A stretch of DNA of 64,000 bases from a bacterium HR11. Its GTDB lineage: Bacteria > Acidobacteriota > HRBIN11. The position numbers and the translations under genes were made by a program. Location of the stretch: assembly GCA_002898535.1 (NCBI GenBank), contig BEHN01000001.1:62001-126000 (forward strand). The letters run 5' to 3'. Position 1 is the stretch's first letter, and the number at the start of each line of letters is the position of its first letter. A model generated the notes under the pieces. The model had not been told where the DNA came from, did not search any database, and saw only the letters and a list, made by a program, of their open reading frames with translations. Positions 18,048 through 25,358 of this stretch are shown one piece after another.

Positions 18048-18222
18048 CGAGGGGAATGGCCTGCATTCCCATCCGGTGCCGCTCGGGATGACAGCGGGAT
18101 GATGCCCGCCCCTGCGGCGGGTACTCCGAGCCGAGGCGACCCGACGGGCCGGCCCGACCGCCGCCGTTCCCGGCGGCCCCCGCATAGACAACCCCCGGGG
18201 TCGTCTCTACCCTTGTATCTTC

Positions 18223-18276
18223 TATCTGCCCACCTGCCGACTGCCAAACTGCCCGTCTGCCGAACCCCCGAACTCA
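18223..18276. repeat. Octamer array at the ruvA stop codon
   Basis: Units ATCTGCCC, ACCTGCCG, ACTGCCAA, ACTGCCCG, TCTGCCGA run directly into the ruvA stop at 18274, so the ruvA transcript ends in the repeat. Confidence 0.85.
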
Positions 18277-18870
18277 CGAAGCGGCCTTTCGGCGGAGGAC
18301 CTTCCGGAGGACGTCTTCGATGGGCTCGTCCGGCGGCGACTGCTGAAGCACGTCCCGGACGAGGGCTTCGACCTCCCGTCGGCTGTATCCCAGGACCTCT
18401 AAGGCCCGGAGGACCTCCTGAAAGCGGCCCTCGGAGACGGCCGTCGGGGAAGGCGCCTTTTCGGCCGCCACGCTCCATCGCTCCATAATAGGGGCCAGCT
18501 CGACGACGATCCGTTCACTGACCTTGGGGCCCACACCGGGGATTTCCCGCAGGCGCCGAGCGTCCCGCCGACGGACGATCTGAACAAACTCATCGGGCGT
18601 CATGTGAGACAGGATGCTCATCCCGATACGGGGACCGACGCCCTGGACCTTCAAGAGATGCTCGAACAGGCGGAGCTGGCGGTCGTCTTCAAAGCCGTAC
18701 AGCGTGATCTGGTCATCGGTGACATGGGTGTATATCCGAAGGGCCAGGGTCTGACCGACGGCCGCATGCAGGGTCAGGGGGACGTGCACGACGTAGCCGA
18801 CGCCTTGCACGTCCAGCAAAAGGCGTGTCGGCTCCCGTTCCAGGACTTGACCCCGGAGGTATCCGATCAT
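18274..18870 (-). CDS. ruvA: Holliday junction branch-migration protein RuvA
   Basis: Tetrameric junction-binding protein that recruits the RuvB motor; 198 residues, the usual length. Domain I (OB-fold) occupies about 1-63. Domain II carries two helix-hairpin-helix motifs, KVQGVGPRIG and REIPGVGPKV. The C-terminal RuvB-binding domain III is at about 150-198. It overlaps ruvC by 4 bp (ATGA), the common ruvC-ruvA arrangement; ruvB is not in the window. Confidence 0.95.
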   Translation of the reverse strand: MIGYLRGQVLEREPTRLLLDVQGVGYVVHVPLTLHAAVGQTLALRIYTHVTDDQITLYGFEDDRQLRLFEHLLKVQGVGPRIGMSILSHMTPDEFVQIVRRRDARRLREIPGVGPKVSERIVVELAPIMERWSVAAEKAPSPTAVSEGRFQEVLRALEVLGYSRREVEALVRDVLQQSPPDEPIEDVLRKVLRRKAAS

Positions 18871-19385
18871 CGACGACCCGAGTCGGCCCGAATTCCCGGT
18901 CCCGGGTCCCGGGACCGGGTCAGGATGTGACAGTAAGCCACGGCCAGAGCGTCAAAAGCGTCATCCGGCATGTGCGCCCACCGACGGGTCTCCGGCAGGA
19001 GGGCGTAGAGATACCGTCGGACGGCGCTCTTATCGGCATGGCCGGCCCCCACCACGGAGCGTCGGACGACCGAGGCCGGATACTCCGTCCACGGGTAGCC
19101 GTTGCGGGCAAGGGCCGTCACGACGACGCTCAGGACGTGCTCGACCCGAAGACCGCTCCGGGGGTACCGGGGATGGATAAAGGGGGCCTCAACGGCGACG
19201 GCGTCCGGCCCATACGTCTGGAGCCAGGCCTCCACGGCGTCGTATAAGTCCCGAATCCGGTCCACCCAACGGGTACACGAAGGACGCCAGTATCCCAACT
19301 CGACGACCCGTCCGACCGAGCCGTCCCACGCCAGGAGGGCGAAACCTGTGCACAGCGTACCCGGATCGATGCCCAGGACCTGCAT
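18867..19385 (-). CDS. ruvC: Holliday junction resolvase RuvC
   Basis: Dimeric endonuclease that resolves Holliday junctions; 172 residues. The four acidic active-site residues of the family can be placed: Asp7 (LGIDPG), Glu66 (AVEAPF), Asp142 and Asp145 (PDDAFDALAVAYCH). The C-terminal 15 residues (SRDPGPGIRADSGRR) are encoded by a CCCGGGACCCGG-type heptamer repeat (18894-18921) and extend past the usual end of the fold. It lies six bp downstream of yebC and is coupled to ruvA. Confidence 0.94.
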   Translation of the reverse strand: MQVLGIDPGTLCTGFALLAWDGSVGRVVELGYWRPSCTRWVDRIRDLYDAVEAWLQTYGPDAVAVEAPFIHPRYPRSGLRVEHVLSVVVTALARNGYPWTEYPASVVRRSVVGAGHADKSAVRRYLYALLPETRRWAHMPDDAFDALAVAYCHILTRSRDPGPGIRADSGRR

Positions 19386-19391
19386 GCCCCG

Positions 19392-20150
19392 TCACGCCGC
19401 CGTCGCCCGCTGGAGGACCTCGTCGGTCAGTTCCATGTTTGTCCAGACCCGCTGGACGTCGTCGTGGTCCTCCAGGGCCTCGACCAGCCGCATGACCTTC
19501 AGGGCCTCTTCGACGGGGGGCGTGATGTAATTCTGGGGGATCATCGCCAGTTCCGCATGCTGGATGGGAATCTGATAGCGCTCCAGGCCTTCCCGGACCC
19601 GCCAGAAGTCCCCGACGTCGGTGTAAATCGCCCACGAATCACCTTCGTCCCGAACGTCCTCGGCCTCCAGCTCGAGGGCGATCTCATACAGCCGGTCCTC
19701 GGACACGGCCGTCTTCGGGATCTGGATGAAGCCCCGTCGCTGAAACATCCAGGCCACACAGCCCGCCTCGCCCAAGCTACCGCCGTGCTTGGAGAACAGG
19801 TGCCGGAGCTCCGAGCTCGTGCGGTTCCGATTGTCCGTCATCGCCTCGACGTAGATGGCCACGCCCCCCGGACCGTAGCCCTCGTAGGTGACTTCCTGAA
19901 GCGAGGCCGATTCGTCGGCCAGCTCGCCGGTCCCCTTCTTGATGGCCCGCTCGATGTTCTCCATCGGCATGTTGAAGGCCCGGGCGTTTTCGATGGCCGC
20001 CCGCAGGCGGGGGTTGTAATCCGGGTCGCCGCCGCCCAAACGGGCCGCCACGGTGATCTCCCGGAAGAGCTTGCCGAAGATCTTGCCCCGCTTCCGGTCC
20101 TGGGCCTCCTTCTTGTGACGGATGTTGGCCCATCGAGAATGACCCGCCAT
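19392..20150 (-). CDS. yebC: YebC/PmpR family regulatory protein
   Basis: Conserved DNA/ribosome-associated protein of the YebC/PmpR (TACO1-like) family, 252 residues. Members act as transcriptional regulators or, as shown for TACO1-like proteins, relieve ribosome stalling at polyproline. The family N-terminus MAGHSRWANIRHKK and the segments TYEGYGPGGVAIYVE and FSKHGGSLGEAGCVAWMF are all present. The order yebC-ruvC-ruvA is widely conserved. An octamer-built hairpin separates it from the upstream zinc-ribbon gene. Confidence 0.94.
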   Translation of the reverse strand: MAGHSRWANIRHKKEAQDRKRGKIFGKLFREITVAARLGGGDPDYNPRLRAAIENARAFNMPMENIERAIKKGTGELADESASLQEVTYEGYGPGGVAIYVEAMTDNRNRTSSELRHLFSKHGGSLGEAGCVAWMFQRRGFIQIPKTAVSEDRLYEIALELEAEDVRDEGDSWAIYTDVGDFWRVREGLERYQIPIQHAELAMIPQNYITPPVEEALKVMRLVEALEDHDDVQRVWTNMELTDEVLQRATAA

Positions 20151-20165
20151 CGTCCACTCCGTTCA

Positions 20166-20237
20166 GGCCGGTCGGCCGGTCGGCCGTAGGACAGAGCAGG
20201 GGTCCTGTAGCCTACCGGCCTATCGGCCCATCGGCTC
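20166..20237. repeat. Inverted octamer arrays forming a long hairpin
   Basis: GGCCGGTC units on the left and CCTACCGG/CCTATCGG/CCCATCGG units on the right flank an inner AGGAC/GTCCT stem. The whole 85-bp yebC-zinc-ribbon gap is this structure, and the right end touches the zinc-ribbon stop codon. Confidence 0.8.
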
Positions 20238-20424
20238 AAGACTCCCGGACGACGTCAAAGACGGTCCGGCAGGTCCGGCAGTAGTACTGGGCGACCGACA
20301 GAAAGGGGCCCCATACGGAGAGCCGTTCCGTGTCGTCCCGATGACACCACGGGCAGACGACCCGGGTGTCCCGGTCTTCCTCCGAGAGCACCTCGGACCT
20401 CGGACGCGTCGTCATGACGGTCAT
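20236..20424 (-). CDS. Stand-alone zinc-ribbon protein corresponding to the PaaD C-terminal domain
   Basis: Only 62 residues. Four cysteines in two pairs, CPWC and CRTC, and the spacing and flanking residues (SVWGPFLSVAQYYCRTC) match the C-terminal zinc ribbon of PaaD/PaaJ, which normally follows the DUF59 domain in the same chain. Here the DUF59 part is a separate gene at 21446-21790. The two are separated by paaB and paaC, all on one strand, so both could be made from one transcript. The ATG at 20424 is used; ATG 20412 is also possible. Function as the missing half of PaaD is inference from similarity and neighbourhood. Confidence 0.72.
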   Translation of the reverse strand: MTVMTTRPRSEVLSEEDRDTRVVCPWCHRDDTERLSVWGPFLSVAQYYCRTCRTVFDVVRES

Positions 20425-20519
20425 GGCCTCTCCCTATGTTTAAGTCTAATCCGGCATTAGGTCCCCGGCGTCGGGGGTCGGTCCGGGGTCCACGACCCGA
20501 CCCCGACGGTTCATCCAGC

Positions 20520-21251
20520 TTACTCGTCCAGCCGCAGACGCCGCCACGCCGGGTCCCAACGGTCCCAGGGAATGGCGACGGCCGCCGGCCGAAGGCCCAG
20601 TAGCTCTAAAGCCGGCCGAACCCCCTGGCTGTATCGTTCTCGAAGTCCGTCCGCATCGGCACTGAGGACCCCGGCCATCCGCAGGGGGGCCAGGTCGCCG
20701 GGGGGCCCAAACCAGGCCATCGCCTCGGTGAAGGCCCGGTGGGCCCATTCGGCCATGACTCGGCGGACGGCAGGCATGCGGGCCAGGCGCTCGAGCCAGT
20801 GGGACCCGTAAAGCGCGTGGTACCGCTCTTCTTCGACCATCTTCCGGGTCCGCCGCTGGAGGGGCAGGAAGGCCGACGTCGTGGCCGCTTCCACGAGCGT
20901 CGTCAGGGCCGAGTCCAACAGGACGACGGTGACGACCAGGTGGGCCCACGTCTCAAAAGGCCGGGTCAGGACCGAAAGGCCCCATCCCTCGACCGTCCAG
21001 TCGGCGTCGCCCGTCGCCGGCACGCCCCGCAGTTCCTCCAAGAGGCCGTACAGGACCCGGGAATGGCCCAGCTCGTCTTGCGTCATCGCCGAAAGGGCGA
21101 TGGCCGCCTCCAGGGTCGGCCCGCCGACGGACCATTCGCTGTAGCGTCGGCCCAGGAGCTTCTTGTTTTCGGCCAGCGAATGGACCAGGGCCTCCAGCAG
21201 AGACCGCCCGCCATCCCCGACGTCGGGGATATCAGTCCGCCCCTCACTCAT
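20520..21251 (-). CDS. paaC: Phenylacetyl-CoA 1,2-epoxidase subunit PaaC
   Basis: Structural ferritin-like partner of PaaA in the phenylacetyl-CoA epoxidase; 243 residues. It has the PaaC-type helical core with QDELGHSRVLYGLL and VEEERYHALYG segments, which resemble diiron sites but in PaaC support the heterodimer rather than catalysis. It overlaps paaB by 8 bp. The cluster order A-D-B-C differs from the E. coli order A-B-C-D-E, and no PaaE reductase is encoded nearby, so electrons must come from elsewhere. Confidence 0.88.
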   Translation of the reverse strand: MSEGRTDIPDVGDGGRSLLEALVHSLAENKKLLGRRYSEWSVGGPTLEAAIALSAMTQDELGHSRVLYGLLEELRGVPATGDADWTVEGWGLSVLTRPFETWAHLVVTVVLLDSALTTLVEAATTSAFLPLQRRTRKMVEEERYHALYGSHWLERLARMPAVRRVMAEWAHRAFTEAMAWFGPPGDLAPLRMAGVLSADADGLRERYSQGVRPALELLGLRPAAVAIPWDRWDPAWRRLRLDE

Positions 21252-21492
21252 GGCCGAACCTCCGGGACGACCCGCCGTAGCGGGGTTCGACGGGCATCAT
21301 CGCCGAACGGGGCACGACGACCATCGCGTCCCACATGTCCTCGTCGTAAATGACCCGGGCATACAGACGGGCCATCTCGGCATTCGGGGCCGTCACGGTC
21401 CCGACGTGCCGGAGGGGCTCTTCCCGCCGGTGGCGGGCGAAGACTTCATAGACCTCCACGTGATCGAGCACGGGCACGGACGACGACTCCAT
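21244..21492 (-). CDS. paaB: Phenylacetyl-CoA epoxidase subunit PaaB
   Basis: Small 82-residue subunit that bridges PaaAC heterodimers. The pattern VYEVFARHRREEPLRHVGTV and the later ARVIYDEDMWDAMVVVPR match PaaB; length is slightly below the typical 90-95. It overlaps the upstream paaD-like gene by 47 bp and paaC by 8 bp, indicating tight translational coupling. Confidence 0.86.
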   Translation of the reverse strand: MESSSVPVLDHVEVYEVFARHRREEPLRHVGTVTAPNAEMARLYARVIYDEDMWDAMVVVPRSAMMPVEPRYGGSSRRFGHE

Positions 21493-21790
21493 ATCGGGCG
21501 AGGGCTTCCCGGGCCGGCGGTCGGATGTCCGCCGGCGTCCACGGGGGGTCCCAGACGACCCGGACGTCGACCCGACCGACGCCGGGCAGCCGGGCCAGGC
21601 GCGCCCGAATGTCGTCCTGAATCCATCCCATACACGGACAGCCCATCGCCGTAAAGGTGACCTCGACGGTCACGCCGTCCCCCTCGACCCGGACCCCCCG
21701 GACCAGCCCCAGGTCCACGATGGACACGGGAAGCTCGGGATCCTCGACCCTTTGCAAGACCTGCCAAACCTGATCGGCCGTCACGCCCAT
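21446..21790 (-). CDS. paaD: PaaD N-terminal (DUF59/MIP18) domain protein lacking its zinc ribbon
   Basis: A 114-residue MIP18/DUF59 protein with VEDPELPVSIVDLGLV at the start and MGCPCMGW carrying the conserved cysteine. Canonical PaaD, thought to help mature or load the epoxidase metal centre, continues into a C-terminal four-cysteine zinc ribbon. This one stops at about residue 114, and a free-standing ribbon is found downstream at 20236-20424. The ATG at 21790 overlaps the paaA end by 10 bp, consistent with coupling. A general SufT-like iron-sulfur assembly role is the alternative; operon context favours PaaD. Confidence 0.8.
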   Translation of the reverse strand: MGVTADQVWQVLQRVEDPELPVSIVDLGLVRGVRVEGDGVTVEVTFTAMGCPCMGWIQDDIRARLARLPGVGRVDVRVVWDPPWTPADIRPPAREALARYGVVVRARARSRGGL

Positions 21791-22731
21791 CCGAGGCCCT
21801 CCTGCGCCGCCCGCCACGCCCGGAGCTGGCGGTACCCCCGCCGGACCTGCTCGACAAAGACTTCATTGTAAGGGCCCCGCTGTTTCCACCGCCGCAGGAC
21901 GTCGTCCCACGTGCAGGGCCGGTCGAAGTGCCATCGCTTTTCCTCAGGGTCGAACTCACAGGGCAGGGGATAGTCCAATACGTACCTGTCCTGGGCAGGG
22001 TCGTAATGGGCCGGCACGCGAATCCCTAAAGACTCGCAGAAGGGGACGACCTCCCGGAGCCACGACTGACGAAGCTGGTCGTTGCTCAGCCCCTTGATCC
22101 GAAACGTCAGCTGGGCCGGATGCCGCTTGAGGTCGTCCGGCAGGCCGAACCATTCGACCGTCAGGGGGAACATCCAGTCGACGGCCCGCTGGAGTTCGGC
22201 CCGGAGGGCCGGGTCCTTGGCCAGACGCCGCATCCACATCTCCCCATGCCGGACGTGGAAGATCTCCTCCTTATCGACCTTGGCCAGGGCCCGTTTCCAG
22301 GGCCCGTAAGACGTGTGGTGATAGACGTCCCCCAACAGCTTATAGCCGGCCCGGTCGTAGAAGGCGTTGGCGACGACCATCTCGACCCACGACTCCAGGG
22401 GGATGTCGAAGGCGTAGGGGTACTTCCACTGAGACGGCGGCCGCTCGTAGATGAGCTGTTCGACGTCCACGCCGATGTCTTCCAAGATTCGGTACGCGAT
22501 GTGGGCGTGGCCCAATTCGTCCTGAATGATGGCCATCAGGGAGATGTAGGCGTTCACCGAGGGCGCCTTCTGCGCCGCATGATAGTAGGCCGGGGCGCTG
22601 AGGAGCTCCGTGTCGCCGGAGACGATCAACGTGACCCGCAGGGCCTCCCGATAGGCCTCGCTCATCTCATCGACGGACTCGATGAGGCCGCCCTGCCGGA
22701 TGCGCTCCAGGACTTCAGTGTCCGTCACCAT
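21781..22731 (-). CDS. paaA: Phenylacetyl-CoA 1,2-epoxidase catalytic subunit PaaA
   Basis: Diiron oxygenase that epoxidises the ring of phenylacetyl-CoA; 316 residues, full length. Diiron-ligand segments are visible as IIQDELGHAHIAYRIL and KVDKEEIFHVRHGEM, both with the E-x-x-H spacing. The ATG at 22731 has a GGAGG eight bases upstream and gives the family-length protein; the frame upstream of it is repeat-derived. It is the first gene of the paa cluster, with a candidate promoter at 22814-22842. It lies just downstream of dnaA on the same strand. Confidence 0.92.
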   Translation of the reverse strand: MVTDTEVLERIRQGGLIESVDEMSEAYREALRVTLIVSGDTELLSAPAYYHAAQKAPSVNAYISLMAIIQDELGHAHIAYRILEDIGVDVEQLIYERPPSQWKYPYAFDIPLESWVEMVVANAFYDRAGYKLLGDVYHHTSYGPWKRALAKVDKEEIFHVRHGEMWMRRLAKDPALRAELQRAVDWMFPLTVEWFGLPDDLKRHPAQLTFRIKGLSNDQLRQSWLREVVPFCESLGIRVPAHYDPAQDRYVLDYPLPCEFDPEEKRWHFDRPCTWDDVLRRWKQRGPYNEVFVEQVRRGYRQLRAWRAAQEGLGWA

Positions 22732-22744
22732 GCCAGGCCTCCGG

Positions 22745-22811
22745 AAAGGGTCTACGGCTCCCCAAGTCCGGGGTCGGGGGCCGAATATACCCGGCACCCC
22801 ACACCCGACCT
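22745..22811. repeat. Heptamer arrays in inverted arrangement upstream of paaA
   Basis: Units like GTCCGGG/GTCGGGG on the left and CCCGGCA/CCCCACA/CCCGACC on the right. They lie in the putative 5' untranslated region of the paa transcript and could fold back on each other. Confidence 0.6.
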
Positions 22812-22813
22812 CC

Positions 22814-22842
22814 ATTGTACCCGAATCAAAAAGGCGGATCAT
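22814..22842 (-). promoter_or_regulatory. Candidate promoter for the paa cluster
   Basis: On the minus strand, ATGATC, a 17-bp spacer and TACAAT. The -10 matches five of six consensus bases, the -35 three. It lies about 85 bp before the paaA start. Confidence 0.4.
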
Positions 22843-22909
22843 ACTCCCTTGATCCGGGCGGTATCAGGAAATCCGTCCAGACGGGTCGGAATCGGTCGCC
22901 CCTCAGTCG

Positions 22910-24241
22910 TCATTCAGAGGATGGACGGAGGATTTGAAAGATGCCGTGGAGGTCCTGCTGAAGGCGGGGGTCCGAATGGAGGTTCTCCTCGATTTTGCGG
23001 ATGGCATACATGACGGTCGTGTGGTGCTTGCCCCCAAAGGCCTGACCGATTTCGTTCAGGGAGGCTTCCAGGTGGTGTCGGGCCAGATACATGGCGATCT
23101 GGCGGGGGTACACGACCTGGGGCCGATTCGTCCGGGATACGAGCTCCTCCGGTGACAATTTGAAATAAGTGGCCACGGCGCGAATGACGTCCTGAATCGA
23201 AATCCGCATCGGGGCCGACCCCAAAGTCGGGCCCGGCGTCGGGCGGCTCAGGGATTCCAGAAGCGGCGTGATCGCCTCCCGAGCCAGCTCGATAGAAAGG
23301 GTCTGGCTCTTCATCGAGGCCAGGAACACCAGGCGTCGGAGGGCTCCTTCCAGGGTCCGGACGTTATCGACGATTCGCTCCGCGATGAACAGGGCCACGT
23401 CGTCGGGGATGTGCACGCCCATCAACATGGCCTTCTTGTGAAGGATGGCGATCCGGGTCTCCAACTCGGGCGGCTGGATGTCGGCGATGAGGCCCCAGGA
23501 GAAGCGGGAGACCAGACGCTCTTCTAAGTTGGCCAAGGCCTGGGGGGGCTGGTCCGCCGTCAGCACGATTTGCTTCTGGGCCTGATAGAGGATGTTGAAG
23601 ATGGAAAAGACCTCTTCCTGGGTCCGTTCCTTGCCGGCCAACGTGTGGACGTCGTCCAAGAGGAGGACGTCGGCCGCCCGGTAGTACTGACGGAGGTCGT
23701 GCACGTTGCCCCGCTGGTAGGCCTCGACCAGCTGATTCATCAGAGCGTCGCACGACACATAGATGACCCGCAAGTCCGGACGGTTTTGGCTGATACGGTT
23801 GCCGATAGCATGAAGCAAATGGGTCTTGCCCAGGCCGACGCCCCCATAGATGAAGAGGGGATTGTACACGTGACCCGGGTGGTCGGCCACGGCCGTCGAG
23901 GCGGCATGAGCCGCCTGATTACTGACGCCGACGACAAAGTTCTCAAAGGTGTAAATCGGATTGAGGCCTCCGTCCGTGGTCATCTCCCGGGCATGGGCTT
24001 TTTCCAGCTCCTCGTTGGTCAGGAATTCCAACTCCTTGGGGGGGAGCTGGGCCTCCTGGATACAGGCCTGGATGTCCTGGGCGTAAGACCGCTGGATGAC
24101 CTCCCGGAAGAACTTGCTGGGGATGAGGATCTGCACGCGGCGGTCGTCTTCATAGAACTGGACGGTCGGCCGGAACCAACTGTTAAAGGACTGCGGGCGA
24201 AGGCGCCGTTGGAGACCCTGGAGGATCTTGACCCAATACAT
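22910..24241 (-). CDS. dnaA: Chromosomal replication initiator DnaA
   Basis: AAA+ initiator of replication; 443 residues. Domain I (LQGLQRRLRPQSFNSWF) is at 5-22. The AAA+ core has Walker A GGVGLGKTH near residue 133 and Walker B VLLLDDVHTL. The C-terminal DNA-binding helix-turn-helix ends with the signature GGKHHTTVMYA. The interdomain linker (domain II) is short. ATG 24241 is chosen because it begins at the conserved domain I and has GCGGAGG seven bases upstream; an in-frame ATG 27 codons earlier adds non-conserved residues. dnaN is not adjacent. A strikingly AT-rich stretch lies upstream. Confidence 0.95.
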   Translation of the reverse strand: MYWVKILQGLQRRLRPQSFNSWFRPTVQFYEDDRRVQILIPSKFFREVIQRSYAQDIQACIQEAQLPPKELEFLTNEELEKAHAREMTTDGGLNPIYTFENFVVGVSNQAAHAASTAVADHPGHVYNPLFIYGGVGLGKTHLLHAIGNRISQNRPDLRVIYVSCDALMNQLVEAYQRGNVHDLRQYYRAADVLLLDDVHTLAGKERTQEEVFSIFNILYQAQKQIVLTADQPPQALANLEERLVSRFSWGLIADIQPPELETRIAILHKKAMLMGVHIPDDVALFIAERIVDNVRTLEGALRRLVFLASMKSQTLSIELAREAITPLLESLSRPTPGPTLGSAPMRISIQDVIRAVATYFKLSPEELVSRTNRPQVVYPRQIAMYLARHHLEASLNEIGQAFGGKHHTTVMYAIRKIEENLHSDPRLQQDLHGIFQILRPSSE

Positions 24242-24349
24242 CCAAGCCTCCGCGAAGAAGCCCCTGGGTCGGGGGAAGAGGGCGGGGTTTCTCTCCCCAG
24301 GCCCGATGCATCCGACCGTCATCTTACCCGAGGCCCCGGGGCCGGCAAA

Positions 24350-24466
24350 ACCGTATAAATCAACAAATTAAGCATGAATATTTCATGAAAAGCTGAAATT
24401 AAGACACAAATGAATAAATACTATTTTAAAATCGCCGAGTACGGATAAATATTAGTTTTAGGCCGT
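24350..24466. other. AT-rich stretch upstream of dnaA (candidate replication origin or promoter element)
   Basis: About 115 bp with roughly a quarter G+C by eye, the only such stretch in an otherwise GC-rich window. It contains CATGAA-TAT-TTCATG (24373-24387) and many A/T runs. The best DnaA-box-like site is TTATCCGTA on the minus strand near 24440-24448, seven of nine bases of the E. coli consensus. No box cluster is evident, so an origin is possible but not shown. Confidence 0.4.
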
Positions 24467-24830
24467 GGGGGCCCTTCCCTCAGGCCCCCGGACCGGTCGA
24501 CGAGTCTACGACGTCGCAGAAGGAAAAACCTCCCCGGGACGGGGCGCCGCCCCGTCCCCCTCCCATCGAGTCCCTCCGCCTGTCCCAATCCGTTCTATAT
24601 TCATAGAAGCGCTCTTATAAATCTGACCATAGATCGCAGACCATAGACTGGCTTGGGTCCAAGGGGTCTCCCCGTCTGGAGGGGATGGCTTGGGGAATCC
24701 ATCGGGCTCCGTTGATATCCTGGAGCCATCGTCTCAAAAGTGGTCCCGGCGGGCCTGCCCCCTCCCGGGGCCCGTTCACCCGACCCCAGCGCCCGGCCCT
24801 CCGGCGGGGGCGGGCCTACGACAGCGACCG

Positions 24831-24910
24831 CCTGAAATTTTGGGGCTCTCTTCAGCGGGCCCATAGCCTCCGGGCCTCTCCAGAAGCCTGAAGAAGAGAT
24901 CAACAGAGCC
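24831..24910. repeat. 80-bp dispersed repeat, copy 2
   Basis: Matches 17378-17457 in the same orientation, from CCTGAAATTTTGGGG to ATCAACAGAGCC. Confidence 0.85.
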
Positions 24911-25133
24911 AATCTATCTCAAGTCCTTCTCTGATGGCCGAGACGTTCGGTTAGGAGAAATGCTGTTCCCATCAGGGAAAACGATGGCCCGGCCATCTCG
25001 ATGTTTCAAGCTTCCTCCGGATGACCCGGCCAAGACGGGCGGTTCATAAGGATAACGCCCGCAGGACGGCGGGCTCTCTACGGAAGCCACCGGCATGACG
25101 GCCGGTGTTCCGGAGATAGACGCCAGTCGCCCG

Positions 25134-25200
25134 ACCTGCCCACCTGCCCATCTGCCCATCTGCCAAATGCCCATCTGCCTATCTGCCGACCGCCCATCCC
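25134..25200. repeat. Octamer array (CTGCCCAT type)
   Basis: About eight units: CTGCCCAC, CTGCCCAT, CTGCCCAT, CTGCCAAA, TGCCCAT, CTGCCTAT, CTGCCGAC, CGCCCATC. It is the clearest long octamer run in the window and is followed by an inverted core element. Confidence 0.88.
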
Positions 25201-25358
25201 TTTCCGAAGGGTCGAAAAAGCCGAATCCATGCGGGTTTTCACCCACCGAAAGGATGTCAACAGAGCCCGATGGATTCCCCAAGCCATCCCCTCCAGACGG
25301 GGAGACCCCCTGGACCCAAGCCAGCCTATGGTCTGTGGTCTGTGGTCTATGGTCGGAT

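Noticed and set aside
25134-25200. Possible CRISPR array
   Set aside because: The 8-bp period leaves no unique spacers, there are no 25-35 bp repeats, and no cas gene is in the window.
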